NCBI GenBank assembly: GCA_003194525.1
Contig: NBIV01000030.1
Span: 124,001 to 188,000 of the forward strand
Direction of reading: 5' to 3'
Length of the DNA: 64,000 nucleotides
Source: Gracilariopsis chorda
Taxonomy: Eukaryota; Rhodophyta; Florideophyceae; Gracilariales; Gracilariaceae
Shown: in pieces, positions 44,335 through 56,700 of the stretch
Layout of the letters: each line of letters begins with the position of its first letter
How positions within the stretch are numbered: position 1 is the first letter of the stretch
The notes under the pieces: generated by a model
Database searches by the model: none
What the model was told of the DNA's origin: nothing
What the model saw: only the letters and a program-made list of their open reading frames with translations
Position numbers and translations under genes: made by a program

Positions 44335-47300
44335 ATAACGTCGATGACAGTGGCTACAGGGACCTTGGTCTCATAAATGTCGAGTGCCGCTTCTGCAGGG
44401 CACTGCACTTCAGAGAGGAGAGAGTGGTGAATAGCTCTCGCCGGAACCCGCTTTTCTCGCAGTGCTGCGCAAAAACGCATCTCAGCTTCCCTGCGCTTCT
44501 GCAGCCTCCACCTCTTCTTCGTCAAATGTTGACTGGGACTGGGCCCCGAGACAACCACTTTCGGGCTGCGATCCATGCCTACAACACAATTATGTGTATG
44601 GCTTCCGTCAAGGCAAACTGGGTAAGCCGTGGTTCAGGAGACTCTACCTTCAATCCTACGATCACCATGCAGGGACAGATGTATCACTACATGGGTCCGC
44701 TCATTCCCGCTCAGGGTGTCCAGCCCGCATTTCTGTCTGTGTACATCCATGACACCGACTATGACGCTTAGTCTGTGAGGCGACCGGGGTTGCTGCCCCG
44801 CCTCCGACCGGAACTGCTGTCTCAGTTGGCTGCAATGCTGCACACGGACAATCCATACGTGCAGACATTCTGCAGCCTGCGCGAGTGGGCTATCACCAAT
44901 ACGCAAGCAATTACGTATCACATGGTGGTCCATGCTGATAGATGGCCCCGCGGCGAGCATCTTTGTCGCTACAACGGGCCCGAAGCGTCGAAAGTAGCCG
45001 CCATCATTCCATGGAACGAGGGCGGCGAGATTGGGACGCGCGATATTGTTGTACGTAGGTGTGGAGAGCTGACTGTAAATGGTGATGAGGTGCTGGACAC
45101 TATCCCCGTCAGTCAGAGATCGTACGATCCCTTGAGCTACGTTCTTTGGATCCCATGTGGCCAGGACGGATGGCACCCTGAGATGAGGTACTGCCCACCA
45201 AACGCCTCGCGAGAGAAGAAGGTGACTCCGCTGATGTATTATTCGTGGCAGCTTTTCGAGAGACCGACCGAGTTCAGTACGATTCTACGCGGCGAACGTC
45301 TCTGCCAGCAGTAAATGGTTGACCATTTCTGAAAGGTTGAGTCGGAGCGTTTGTCTTACTTACGACACAACCAGGACAGACTTCGAGCTGCGGACTATAC
45401 ATCCCTGCGGGAAAGCCTGGGTGACTCTCTGCTGGGCGTGTATGAGGCCGATGCTGTTAGCGCTGGACGACTGTTCGTGTTGCTCTCCACATTTGTAGGA
45501 GGTGACCGATACATGAGACAGCAAATGCACGACATCATCGCCATATCCAACACCATTGGGCACCCCGATATCTTTCTCAAGATGACGTGCAATCCGAACT
45601 GGCCTGAGATCACCAGGGCGCTGTTTGATGGTCAGCACGCTCCCGATCGACCCGATCTTTGTGCTCGAGTGTTTCGTCTCGATATGAAAGCCTTGATGTC
45701 GTTTGTCATTGATGAACAGTTCTTTGGAGCCGTTCTTGCTCACGTGCGGGTAATCGAGTTCCAAAAGCAAGGCCTACCGCACGCGCACATTATCCTCTTC
45801 CTCAAAGAAGATGCAAAGCAGCAGCTCCGAGACCCTGCTCACATTGAGGCGCTCATCTCAGCTGAGATTCCTCCTTCCTCCGACGCCACCTTACAAAAGT
45901 TAGTGCTCAAACACATGATTCACACTCCGTGGGGTGCAGACAACCGGTCAGCGCTGTGCATGCGCGAGCTGATCTGCTTGAAGCACTTTCCGAAGCTGTT
46001 TCGCTCCGAAACTGCACGGCTTGAGAATGAGTACTACATCAGCTACAGAAGACGCGCTCTTTCCAAGGGCAGGGTGTCTGTGGAACAAAGATGCAGGGTC
46101 GGCCGTCGACAGCGCGTGGTGACGTTGGACAATTCGTGGGTGGTTCCACATTGCCCAGAGCTTCTTCGCCGGTTTGCATGCCACATCAACGTTGAGCTAT
46201 GCGTATCGCGACTTGGCGGTATCAAGTACCTCTTCGAGTATGTGTGCAAGGGTTCCGACAGAGTCACCATGGAGATTGTAGATGAGAACGGACGCCATGA
46301 TGAGATCCAGAACTTCCAGGACGCACGGTATGTGTCAGCCTCCGAAGCAGTAAGGCGGATGCTTGCTTTCGACATTGTCGATCGCATTCCACCCGTCGTG
46401 CGGCTTGAAGTACACTTGGAAGGTCACCATACGGTGTTCTTCCGGGAAGGTGACCAGCACTCTGCTGCTAATAGAGAGCGGGCAGGAACCAAGGTGACTG
46501 AGTGGTTTGTGGCCAGCCAAAAGTACCCCGGCGCACAGCATATCCCTTATGCCCAGTTCCCGAGGTACTTTACTTGGAACAAATCAAACAAATGCTGGAA
46601 GCCGCGTGCATGTCTCCGACGTCGTTCAGTGTCTCGAAGCCAGCCCACCTCCTCCTCAGCGGCCGCTGCAGCAGCCGATCTATACGACTTCACTGGCAGC
46701 GACGCACATGTAGTTGGGCGCATTTACACTGCCAGTCCACGAGAGGGTGAGCTGTACTACCTCCGCTTACTCTTGAACCACAATGCGGGTGCTACTTCCT
46801 TTCAGCATCTCGGCAGCGTGGATGGTCAGCAGTGTAGTAGCTTCAGGGAGGCCTGCCTCTAGAAGGGCCTTCTCGCCGACGACAGCGAGTGGACACGGGG
46901 ACTACGCGAGTCCTTTTGCTCCTCATTTGTTCCGCTTTCTCATTAGTTTGCCATCATCTTGCTTTACTGCGAGCCGTCGGACCCCCGTTCTCTGTGGGAG
47001 CAGCATCTATCGATTTTCCTGCAGGATATACGCGCTCGACATCGCGGCATGATGCAGGCACTGGCCGACGACGAAAGAGCCAGCTCTTACGTTCTCTTAG
47101 AAGTGCAAACGACATTGCAAGAAATGGGTGGCCCACTGGCGTCTCTGTCATCGTACGGTCCTCCAACACCCATGCAAGACCTACCGGAAATGTGCGCTCC
47201 AGCTCGGTCTCCGCAGCAAATCCAGTCGGAGCTGAACGATACTGTGCAAGCTGCCCTCCCTCTCTTCAATGAGCGTCAGCGTCTGGCGTTCAATACTGTC

Positions 47301-48722
47301 GTGGGGGCCATCCTTCCTGGCGTGTCCGCGGAGAGCTTGCAGGGTCTTGGTGGTCCTTCTACGCCAACGCAGCCAACCACTCGCGTTTTCTTCTTGGATG
47401 CTCTGGGTGGAACGGGCAAGACCTTGCTCTCCAAGGCAATTCAGGCCACGTTACGCCTTCGTGGCAAGTCCGTCCTTACGGTAGCCACGTCTGCTGTAGC
47501 AGCCATACTGCTTGAGGGCGGTCGGACGGCGCACTCTGTGTTCAGGATTCCCATCTCAGCCACCACTGAGAGCACGTGCAACATCCCAGTCAACTCGCAC
47601 CTGGCCACTCGGATTAGGAACGTCGACCTCATTATCTGGGAAGAGATCGTAATGTGTCATCGCTTCTGCGTCGAAGCCATAGACCGCACTCTCCGTGACA
47701 TAACGCGCTCGCAGCTCCTCTTTGGAGGCAAGTTCGTATTGCTGTCTGGCGACGTTTGGCAGACTCTCCCCGTTGTTCGTGGCGGCTCTCGATCAGTGAT
47801 CGTCAACGCATGCATCAAACGCTCAAGTCTCTTTTCTCACTTTCGCACCTTGAGATTGACTGAGAAAATGGGGCTTTCTGCGCTCCATCGAGACCCCACA
47901 GCGACACAGGAGGCACTGCAGTTTCCAAACACGCTCTTGCAGATTGGAGAAGGCAGACTGCCAGGCACTGTCCCGCCAAAGCACCCCTTCACCCTGCCAG
48001 AGTCCGTACAATTTGTGTAGTCGTTCCGCACCATGGTCCCTATGGTTTTTCATGGTATCACTCAAAGGTAAATAGATGTAGATTGGCTAACGTCAACGGT
48101 GATTATAACCGCACGAAATTATCGCCTACCAGAGCTCAACGACTATATAGGCCACATGATACCTGGAGCGTATCGCACGTACCTCAGTGTGGACAAGGTG
48201 AGCGACGAGAACGGTGCCGCGCTGCAGTACCCTGTCGAAATGCTCAACGTACTGACAGCCGGGTCAGCGCTGCCGGACCACCGCCCCAAACTCAAAAAGG
48301 GCTTTGTGGTTATGCTCCTTCACAACTTGGATCCCTCAAACGGCCACGTCAATTGTGCCATCTATACCGTAGAAGACATGCAAAGCAACGTACTGTTCCT
48401 TCGACTCGCGTCTGGTGTGAATCGTGGCAACGCACTATGCCTGCTGCGCATGCCTTGTGGACCTGGAGACGCCAAATTTCCGGTTCCCAACTTCACTCGC
48501 ACCCAGCTCCCAGTACGTGTCTGTTTTGCCATCACTACCAATAAGGCACAGGGTCAGTCGTATAGTGGTCGCATCGGACTGGATTTGGGTGATGTCTGTT
48601 TCACGCATGGCCAGCTGTACGTCGCCTTTTCTCGGACCCCCAACCCGTCCAACATCGTGGCCTGTCTCCCTGCCGGTAGCACCTCTACTAATAATGTAGT
48701 GTACCCCGAAGTTCTTTCGTAG
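44335..48722 (+). pseudogene. Helitron Rep-helicase (RepHel), seven in-frame stops, no frameshift
   Basis: A single frame encodes a Helitron N-terminal region (GYRDLGLINVEC, NPLFSQCCAKTHLSFPAL), the HUH nuclease (MTCNPNWPEI; GLPHAHIILFL with the H-x-H metal motif; GIKYLFEYVCKGSDR with both tyrosines of the Y2 site) and a PIF1-type 5'-3' helicase (Walker A ALGGTGKTLL; a Walker B variant LIIWEEIVM with Glu for the usual Asp; SGDVWQTLPV; ITTNKAQGQS; THGQLYVAFSRT). Helitrons move by rolling-circle transposition with these two activities. The frame is broken by stops at 44769, 45312, 45330, 46860, 46944, 48018 and 48069; I see no indel in 4.4 kb. The 5' part is missing because gypsy-1 abuts it. 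Confidence 0.93.
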
Positions 48723-48800
48723 ACGAACTTGATAGCTTTAAGTAAACCTCTTCTTTTTTATTTCATTTCTTTCTTTTCTTCTCCATTTTCACTCCTCAAT

Positions 48801-48924
48801 AATACTTGCATTCTACATAAAAATTACCCAAATCACGCTACCAAAAAACTCCTTTCACTCTAATGCTTCGTTTACTCCTTAACGCGTCCGAAGCACGCAA
48901 TGGAGCCACTTGTCCCCCCACTAA
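48801..48924 (+). repeat. Direct repeat copy A, possible Helitron 3' end
   Basis: Closely similar to 50937-51059. It ends with a short hairpin (48884-48898, GCGTCC GAA GCACGC) and, 22 nt later, CTAA followed by T. Helitrons end in a hairpin followed by CTRR and insert before T, so this may be the 3' terminus of the Helitron whose gene stops 80 bp upstream. The hairpin-to-end distance is longer than the usual 10-12 nt. Confidence 0.5.
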
Positions 48925-49056
48925 TACTAAAGACAATGTTTGTCTGTCTGTGCGTCTGTCTGTCAGCTAACGCTCACTCATTGGCTGCAAAATCGGCAAG
49001 GAGGCTAACAAGTGGAAACGTGGCATTTTATGCGCTCCAAGAGGCATCTTGCACCG

Positions 49057-49640
49057 CATAATGCGACACGTTTCCACCTGGTGCTTTTTGCACACCACAG
49101 TTAATGCGACACGTTTCCACCTGGCCCCTTTTGCACACCACAGTAGCCTAGCAATTTGACCAAAGTAGCCCTCCGATTACACTACAGTACACGAGCCCTT
49201 GCAGTGCGGTGCACATGAACGTTTCAATCAAAATTTTTCAATTGTCATGTGCACCAATAACATTGCATGCTATACTACACCATGGTTATGCACACCAATA
49301 AAATGGCACTACAATAAAGCGTGCCATGTCATTCACCATGGTTAAATGGCACTACAGTAAAGCGTGCCATTTTAATTACCATGGTTATGCACACCAATAA
49401 AATGGCACCACACTAAAGCGTGCCATGTCATTCACCATGGTTATGCACACCACCAAAATGGCACTACACTAAAGCTTGCCGTGTTATTCGGGCGATGAGT
49501 GCACCAATAACATTGCAGGCTATACTAGACCATGGTTATGCACACCACGAAAATGGCACAACAATAAAGCGTGCCATGTCATTCACCATGGTTATGCACA
49601 CCAACGAAATGGCACTACACTAAAGCATGCCATGTCGTTC
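49057..49640 (+). repeat. Minisatellite with about 56-bp units and a preceding 41-bp duplication
   Basis: Two copies of a roughly 41-bp unit (ATGCGACACGTTTCCACCTGG, then GCACACCACAGT) are followed by at least six units beginning ACCATGGTTATGCACACCAA. Each unit contains the inverted pair ATGGCAC and GTGCCAT, a 7-bp hairpin. One unit is shortened, and one is separated by a repeated GTGCACCAATAACATTGCA segment. Confidence 0.85.
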
Positions 49641-50178
49641 GCGTGCTGAGCGCTCCTCTTTTCTTTGCTTTAGTTACCCTACAAATATGACATTGCTCGA
49701 CATAAGTATACACGCATTTACTTGCTGACATGTCTATACTCCTCTATACCATAGAGCAGTACGCAGTGATCTCTTAACCAACGCTCCACATAAACATACT
49801 CTACACGATGACGCTAGGCGCGACAATGGTAAGAGGGAAAAGGCTATGCGTAATAATTCGATGCGCGACGATGCTAGGCACGACGATGCTCTACGCTGTG
49901 GCGGTATACGCGAAGGTTTTACTTCTGCACGGTAGCATAGTTTACTGCATAATTCCCACAGGCATTGCTGCGGTCTACGATGCCCCGCGCAACAAAGCTA
50001 TGCTTGACCATGTTCTACATGAAGGCTTTATGCGCCATAGTGGAATGCGCGACGATTCTACTTCGGTTTACCGAGCAATGCTCTACGGCTTCATCCTCAA
50101 CGCTCAATGCCATAGAAGCCACAATACCTGAGCAGCACGCCAGATTACCCTAAATGAGGTTCTGCACAAGAATGCTCG

Positions 50179-50328
50179 ACGATGCTAGACGCCACGATGC
50201 TGGGCGCGACGATCCTAACCGCGACTATGCTAAGCGCAACGATGCTAGGCATGAAGTTATTAGGCACGATGATACTAGGCGCAAGGATACTAGGCGCAAT
50301 GATTCGAAGGGCGACGATGCTAAGTGTC
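50179..50328 (+). repeat. 15-bp tandem repeat, ten units
   Basis: Ten consecutive variants of ACGATGCTAGGCGCG. Scattered copies of the same unit also occur around 49807-49890. Frames through the array encode 5-residue repeats and are not genes. Confidence 0.85.
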
Positions 50329-50936
50329 ACTGTACAGATTTATGATCAAATTTCGATGCAATAAAAGCCCCAATACCTTCTCACACGAGTCTGCAAAGCC
50401 TGTCAGATGCTCTGATGGCAATGCAAGGTATATTACAGGCGGCAACGCCACTCTGTTTAATAATGATATGTACGAAAACGCTACGAATGACTATGCTTTG
50501 CACGATGGTAGCAAGTTCCTTCCAAATGTTAAAATATACAGATCTCATCTACACGTGTGAAGCGCAGCGTGACATAGCAGCCTGTGCAGACTGCGTGGCG
50601 AGGCGGTGGACCAGTGCGCACGCGGGGCGTGAAACGCCCGGGTGCAAAGCATGCAATTGCCATACCAACATCTACAAACTACATGCGGCGGCGGCGGGGT
50701 GGTCTGCACGCGGGCATGAAACAGCCGCGTGCCGAGCACGCCATTACCATTGCCGTAAATCATGCGTTGCATGACGGAGCTGAAAGCGCACTTTCTATGC
50801 GCAAAACTGCCATGTTTACTTATTTGGTAAATCAGACCATCTATGAAGCTTTTCTCTACAAATACAGCGACGGTCACCTAAGCAATCCAAACGCCTTTGT
50901 GCGAGGCACGCACAGGAGCCACTTAAAAACCCTAAA

Positions 50937-51059
50937 AATACTTGCATTCTACAAACAAACTACCCAAAACACGCTACCCAAATCCGTTTTTCACTCTGAT
51001 GGTTCTTTTACTCCTTAACGCCTGCGAAGCACGCAATGGAGCCACTTATTCTCTTCTAA
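50937..51059 (+). repeat. Direct repeat copy B, possible second Helitron-type end
   Basis: Counterpart of 48801-48924. Its hairpin (51020-51034, GCCTGC GAA GCACGC) and terminal CTAA at 51056-51059 are kept. The roughly 2-kb satellite field lies between the two copies. Confidence 0.55.
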
Positions 51060-51091
51060 ATTGCCTCCTATAGCCGTACATCTGTGCGGCA

Positions 51092-51970
51092 TCACTGGTT
51101 TTTTGAGTGCTTGAACTCCTTTTCTTTAGTCTGGCCTGGTCTGCAAGGATGGTTAGGATCGCTCCACCGTTTCTTGCCACATCTATCGCATCGACCGTTT
51201 TTCTTGTAAAGGCCAAATTCCCCGCGCTTCATTGGACCCCAGCCGATAGCGTTTGGGTCCTTGTAGTCATTGCGTTTTTCGTTAGGGTCCCCTGAGCTTT
51301 GTCCTTTCTTTCCTACTTTGTTCTTGTTTTTGTTAGACCCGTGATTCTTATGAGAACTCAGTTGTTCGTCTGCGAGCTTAAAAGACAACTCCAGGGTCCT
51401 GGCGTAGTCATACGCTGGCTGCATAGAAGCGTTGCCCATACGATCGTTTGGTTTCGAAGTTGGAAATCGTTCTGTAAATTTGCCCTTATACTTCTTCGAA
51501 AGACTACTAAAAAAGTATATGAATGCTTCATTACGTTGTGTACCACAAAGCGTAACCAAGTCTTCAAATTGAGCAATTTGATCGTCCATGGATTCGTTGT
51601 CTTCCAAACGTAACTCTATTAGCTTCACCCGCGCTGTAGCTTGCTCGTTTGCGGGCAAAAACTCTTCAAGCATAGCTTTCTCGAGTTCTTCCAGGCTTGT
51701 CGGTTTGATATTCTCCCTTTTCAGACGCAACATCTATGAAGCCGCTCTGTCTTGAAATTGGCACTCTGCAAAGTCAAGAATTTTCTGTTTGGAATAGTTG
51801 CATAACTTTCCGTACTTCTTGATTGAATAGAAAAAGCTCGTCACTTTTTCCGTCGTTCTATCTGATGCCTGGCCCGAGAATTTTGAAATTGGTGGTGCTT
51901 TGATTGCACTACAAGGCAGTTGAACGACGACAGGCTCACCTTCAATCTGAATGAAAGGAAATGGCCATTT
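51092..51970 (-). pseudogene. Retrotransposon gag (Ty3/gypsy type) with zinc knuckle, one stop
   Basis: Starts near PPISKFSGQASDRTTEKV, continues through LDFAECQFQDRAAS, a TAG at 51734 (relatives have Trp here), then the Retrotrans_gag core (LEELEKAMLEEFLPANEQAT, VKLIELRLEDNESMDDQIAQF) and a zinc-knuckle-like end (CDRCGKKRWSDPNHPC). Lys/Asn-rich linker between. The matching pol should lie below 51092 but the satellite field is there instead, so the element is truncated. Confidence 0.82.
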
Positions 51971-52090
51971 GCATCTTTCACTCTTATCTCGTTAGACGTA
52001 CAAAGGTGATCCAGCAGGGATGTTTTGTAGTTCAGTGCTAACTTTTATACGCTTAGGTCCATGATCATGTTTTATGCCACACTAAATTCG

Positions 52091-54309
52091 TCAGCCAGCC
52101 TGCTTCCTCTGAACTGCCTTTGTCGCACCGTCCATAGCTCGTGTTCGTTGCAGCTGCTTTTCAGCACATCCCTTTTTTGCTGAACGAGGCAAAGCCCCAA
52201 AGACGAGTAGTGTTAGACATATAACTTCTGGTCCCATGGTATTATGGAGGCTCTTTATGAAAATTTGTAGGCATTTTTCGTTAGTCTCCGAGCGTGGCAT
52301 AGAGCAAAGAATATAACTGCATGCAACACTTAATGGGTCGTAATATATTTCAATTTTAGATATGGTAGAGGGAGATTGAGTCGGAGCCTCAACGTTAGTC
52401 CCGACATGAACTGTAGAGTTTGATGCTAGCTCTATAGAAACGACGTTCGACCCCTGATCACCATGAAGAAAGTCTGGAGGTCCTAGGTACCCACAACCCC
52501 AGCGCTTTAGCATAGTTTTCCATAAACTTTGAGATTTTATATTATTTTGGTACTGAGCCACGTTGAAATGAGTAGCTTTGTCTGCAAAATGTAGTGCGGG
52601 ACGACTGCTGATGTACGTCACATCTACGGCGACAATGTGTTTGAAACGCAGATTCTCCGTGGCAATGGTAACTTTAACATGGCGTGGCTTAGAAGCATTT
52701 TGGATGCAGACATCGCACTCACGGAGCATATTCTCAATATTCTGGCATATGGAGCTGCCTAGATCGTCAGGATTTTCGAGCTTAAGCAAGTGGTACAATG
52801 CTTGAACGTAGGGGTAGCCAAATACGAGATGAAGCTTCCGAAGCTCAGATTCAGTTTACAGCGCAAAACCTAGATCTTCAGGCCTTCATCGGTGAACAAG
52901 AAAGTGGTTCTGTATAGCTAGGTTCTGTTCTGCATTTTTGAACCTTACAACTTCTTCCCAAATTCCGAATTCCAATCTTTTGTCCTTCATGTTCTTCATG
53001 TTCTGTAACAATTGCAAATTGTTATTTATTATCTGGATTAAGATGTCTATCTCCAGTTCGAGGTATTTGAGAGCAATGGGAACTATTGCAGTGCCAGTTT
53101 CGTTGATTGTGCCACCAACTACGAAGATTGAGCGCTTTGAATCAATATCTATGTTCACTGGAACGTTAAATTCCTCGCAGTGTGCTTGATATTGAGCGTA
53201 AACCATGATTGAAGACCAATTGGCGCATGTGTCGATCAAAATTTCTTCGAATCATACGGCTTCTCCAATAGACAGAGCAGAGAGCATAGCTTTCATCTCC
53301 GTTTTGAGGTCTGTAGAAAACGTCCTGCCATGTACAAACGAAAGAATTCGCTAGGTAGGTTTCCGTCACCTTTTGACGTTTGTGCACCTCTACAGCTAGA
53401 TATGCATTTTCTTCTGCATCGTAATCCGAGCACTGAGCCTCGGTTACGTTTTCCGCGTTCTCCGAAGTATTATCCAGTTGCTCAGAGATGTAGACTACAT
53501 CTTCTACACTGAGCATTGCGGATTGATGAGAAGCCTTCAGAAATTTGATTGCTTCATGAATCTCCTCGGGGGGTGGCACTTGTAAGCGTTGTGGTCTTTA
53601 CAAAAAGCGTAGCATCCCTTCAACCCTTTGATCCATCTTCACGATAATGTTCTTGATCGGTTGTGACGTGCATAGGGGCATACTGTGCCATTATATCTAC
53701 TCGTTTCGCCACCATATTTCCTGCCAAGACCGTGAAGTGCCACTTTTTCGTTTATTTCCTGAGTGATATAGGAGTTCGAAGATCTCGTTTCGTGTTGTTG
53801 AAAACTTGAAATGTGAACCATTGTCTCTTGCACGGTCTTTGGCGTGCACTCTCCGAGAGATTGTTGTATGCGGTCAAAGTCGCAGAAGATCATAAGCTGG
53901 TTTTGGAGTAGATTGTCATGCTGGTATTTGGCTGACAATTGTTTCTGAAGAGTAGATAGCTTAAACTAAAATGCTCGAAACACCTCCACTTCATTCTTCT
54001 CAGAATCTTCTTGCATTGCGTCGAAGAGCTTCATCGTTTGCCATTGTAACAGAACAAGATTACGCTGCTCTACACTAGTGTACAAGTCGAAGAGCTTCTC
54101 TCGAATACTTTCAAAGCATTCTTTAGGACAATAAGCACGGTATAATACGATAGAATCTCTTCCTTCAGCATAATAGGGAGGGCTTCAGCCTTTTCATTCT
54201 GTGTGAGGTGGCATAGGCGATAAAGAGTTTCATGAAACAGTAATGTGGGTGACAAATCCTCATCGCATTTTGCACTGAAGTTTTTGCGCCCTTGATATGC
54301 TCGCATCAA
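52091..54309 (-). pseudogene. Decayed retrotransposon: gag, zinc knuckle, protease, integrase
   Basis: Pieces in correct order reading leftwards: gag N-part at 54309-54070 (LFHETLYRLCHLTQNEKAEA, MLKEEILSYYTVL); more gag at 53938-53639; a zinc knuckle and following helix at about 53640-53520 (CYAFCKDHNAYKC); protease at 53239-53050 (IDTCANWSSIMV, with Cys where the active-site DTGA has Gly, so inactive); integrase at 52798-52091 (CDVCIQNASKPR, HIVAVDVTYISS, FLHGDQGSNVVS, ending LTLLVFGALPR). RT and RNase H are missing between protease and integrase, so it is internally deleted. Confidence 0.78.
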
Positions 54310-55740
54310 GCCGTTTATGACAGGAAACTAGCTATTTGTACCATTGTTGTGATTCTGCGGCTGGATTCCTGGAATTGGGCCATTCCGAACGATAATTTGA
54401 GCATCGTCAGCTTTAAAGTTGTCATAGGGTATGCGTCTGTAGTCTGGTACTGTTCGATACTCTGCACGTTTTTGACAAGCAGAGGACGCTAAGAACTGTA
54501 GACCAACGAATCAGTTCACGTTCTACAGCTTTTTCATATACATTGTGCTCTGATACGACTAGACTAGCGGCTTAAGAATAGTGGTTGACGGTCGCAAGGT
54601 TCGTTTTCGCGCTCACATTTCAGCGTGCCTCAGTTCTGGATTTCATAAGCTGGCTTTCTGTACCTGCCGTAGCTAGAATAAAATTCTACGAAAGGAGGCA
54701 TTCGATGAGTGCCTGTGCGCGCGGGAAGAAACGCTTTCGCGTTACATGTGCTCCATAAGATAACAGAAACGCCACCCATCTCTTTGCAATGTGCTTTGAC
54801 ATAGCTTTAATAGTGTGCGTACAAGAGTTCACAGTGTAATCAGTTCACAGTTCATTTCAAGTAAACCCAGTAGTTTCTAACGCATCGAGCATACTAGTAC
54901 GGTACTCTCGAAGTTCATTTTCATAGGCGGCTTTTTCAGCAGCAGAAGCTGAAAACGGCCGTGGATCTAGATCATAGGCTTCATAGTTCACAGGTTTCTT
55001 TTGATTCGATAAAGCTGAAGTGGTCAGTAGAACATTGGTTGGCACAGCGCGTCTCTCTGCGAGCAATTTTGGTGCGCTATGGAACGATTATTGTCCGGAC
55101 ATGTTGCCTAGTTATATTTGTTGACATATGGCCGCGAACACCGATGAAAGTTATAACTATAAAATTTTCAGATGGTTCGAACCACAAGGCCGTGATGCAT
55201 GGCAGTCCAGAAATATGCTGCTGAGATCTGCGGTGAGAAGCAGACCCAAGATAGTACGGCAGGCACGGAGTGCAGACGCAAGGAAAGTATTATGGACGAA
55301 AACAGAAGTTCAGCTTTTCTTTTCTGTCACAGAAGTAATACTGCACTCAGACAGCTAGTTAAGTATTGAATAAGCAATATAATAACGCGTATGCACTGCT
55401 GTAATCTTTCATAAGGTAGGTAGAGATATGCACGGATCACACCCATGACATTAGAGGATTTACGAAGCTCGATTTTAACTCGTGACTCGATGAAGATTTC
55501 GTACACCACGAACAATTGTACACCTATACGGAATTCTGTTGACGACACGAAGTCATATTCCGTCTACTCGGCGCCCGGTACGAAATCAAAAAAAAACTAG
55601 CTGTGAGAGATGGCCACCCAAGTAGCCAAAAAACATATAGAGTATCCCGCCAAAACCCAGAGACGAACTGACCCATAACATAGCTTTGCCACCGCTGAGG
55701 CCATCTACCCCAACAAACGCGCACAAAACCTTTCCCAAAG
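54310..55740. other. Region without confident gene
   Basis: A minus frame at 54857-55066 (YEAYDLDPRPFSASAAEKAA) may be a scrap of a retroelement gag. Nothing else recognised. Confidence 0.4.
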
Positions 55741-55908
55741 ATGGGCAGTGCTCCCATTCCCCCCGCTACGCCTACTCATAACGACGTCGTGAACAAAGAC
55801 TCGCAACCCCCGTATGCGCCTGCTGCCTCAGATGCCGTATGTGTCCCCAGAAGCACTCCATCCTTAGCCAAGTAAAAACCGATCCGCTTTACTGAACAAT
55901 GAGACCTC

Positions 55909-56700
55909 TTGTTGTTGAAGGCTTTCACGGCCTCTCACATACATGTTGCGCCTCACGGTGAAGCTGGCAAGCGTTTTGAGCAGGCCTTAAAGCGTTTTCT
56001 TGATGCTGCACCCTCGTCACAGCTTGTAGATATTACGCGTCCGGTCCCAAAAACACTCCGTGACCGCTTCACGACCATTGTGGAGAAACGAAGAGTCGAA
56101 GTGCGGGAAACGGCGGCTGCATCGGGTATTGTAGAGAAGCGCGGTCAACGGGAGGAACTTCTGGATGATGTCATCCTTGCCATGGATAAAGAACAAGAGC
56201 GGAAGAAAGCACTGATCAATGAAGGGACAGAAAAAGAGAAGCAGCTTATTGACGCCGGAGAGGCTATTCGCGCAAAGGCTGTAACAACGATGCAAAAGCA
56301 GCAACGGGAGGATAGGGAGGAAGGCTGTAGCGCGAGCGACGGCAACAAGAGCACTCCAGTGGCCTCCAAAAAGGTAAGGAAACGTGTGTTCAGCACGCAC
56401 TCGGATGAAGACGGGAAGGACGCTATTCTAGAGGAGATCAAACGTCGTCAAGAGCTGGATATAAAACGTCTGAAGCTGGAAGAATCGCGCTTTGAGCATG
56501 ATGTCAAGCGATGGACGGAGATGCAAGTGCGTGAGGCGGATCGAGATACGAAAGACGAACGTCGTCTCGTGATGGAGGAGAAACGGCTGGCGCTTCACGA
56601 GCGGAAGTGTGAGCTAGACAAGGACGAGCGACGCATGGCTATGAAAGAGCGTCAAAGCCTTATCAATGTTCTGTCTGCCCTCGCAGACAAGTTGAAGTAG
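55909..56700 (+). CDS. Charged coiled-coil protein, likely PIF/Harbinger accessory (partial)
   Basis: 263 open codons after a stop at 55900, but the first ATG is only at 56182, so the 5' end is truncated or lies in an upstream exon (an ATG at 55741, MGSAPIPPATPTHND, ends in a short frame that could be spliced on). The protein is almost all charged helix: RQELDIKRLKLEESRFEHDV, then DERRLVMEEKRLALHERK. Such Lys/Arg/Glu coiled-coil tails are typical of the Myb/SANT-like second protein of PIF/Harbinger transposons. It converges on the Harbinger transposase 250 bp away, which supports this. The Myb-like head is not visible. Confidence 0.55.
   Translation: MLLKAFTASHIHVAPHGEAGKRFEQALKRFLDAAPSSQLVDITRPVPKTLRDRFTTIVEKRRVEVRETAAASGIVEKRGQREELLDDVILAMDKEQERKKALINEGTEKEKQLIDAGEAIRAKAVTTMQKQQREDREEGCSASDGNKSTPVASKKVRKRVFSTHSDEDGKDAILEEIKRRQELDIKRLKLEESRFEHDVKRWTEMQVREADRDTKDERRLVMEEKRLALHERKCELDKDERRMAMKERQSLINVLSALADKLK

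Noticed and set aside
44335-48722. Reassigned stop codons (alternative genetic code)
   Set aside because: Host genes here end in TAA (DDRGK1), TAG (SPRY, IDO fusion) and TGA (DP), and the element stops replace different residues (Tyr, Trp, Gln), so ordinary decay is more likely.
49057-50328. CRISPR-like array
   Set aside because: The repeats are contiguous degenerate tandem units without unique spacers, and the genome is eukaryotic.
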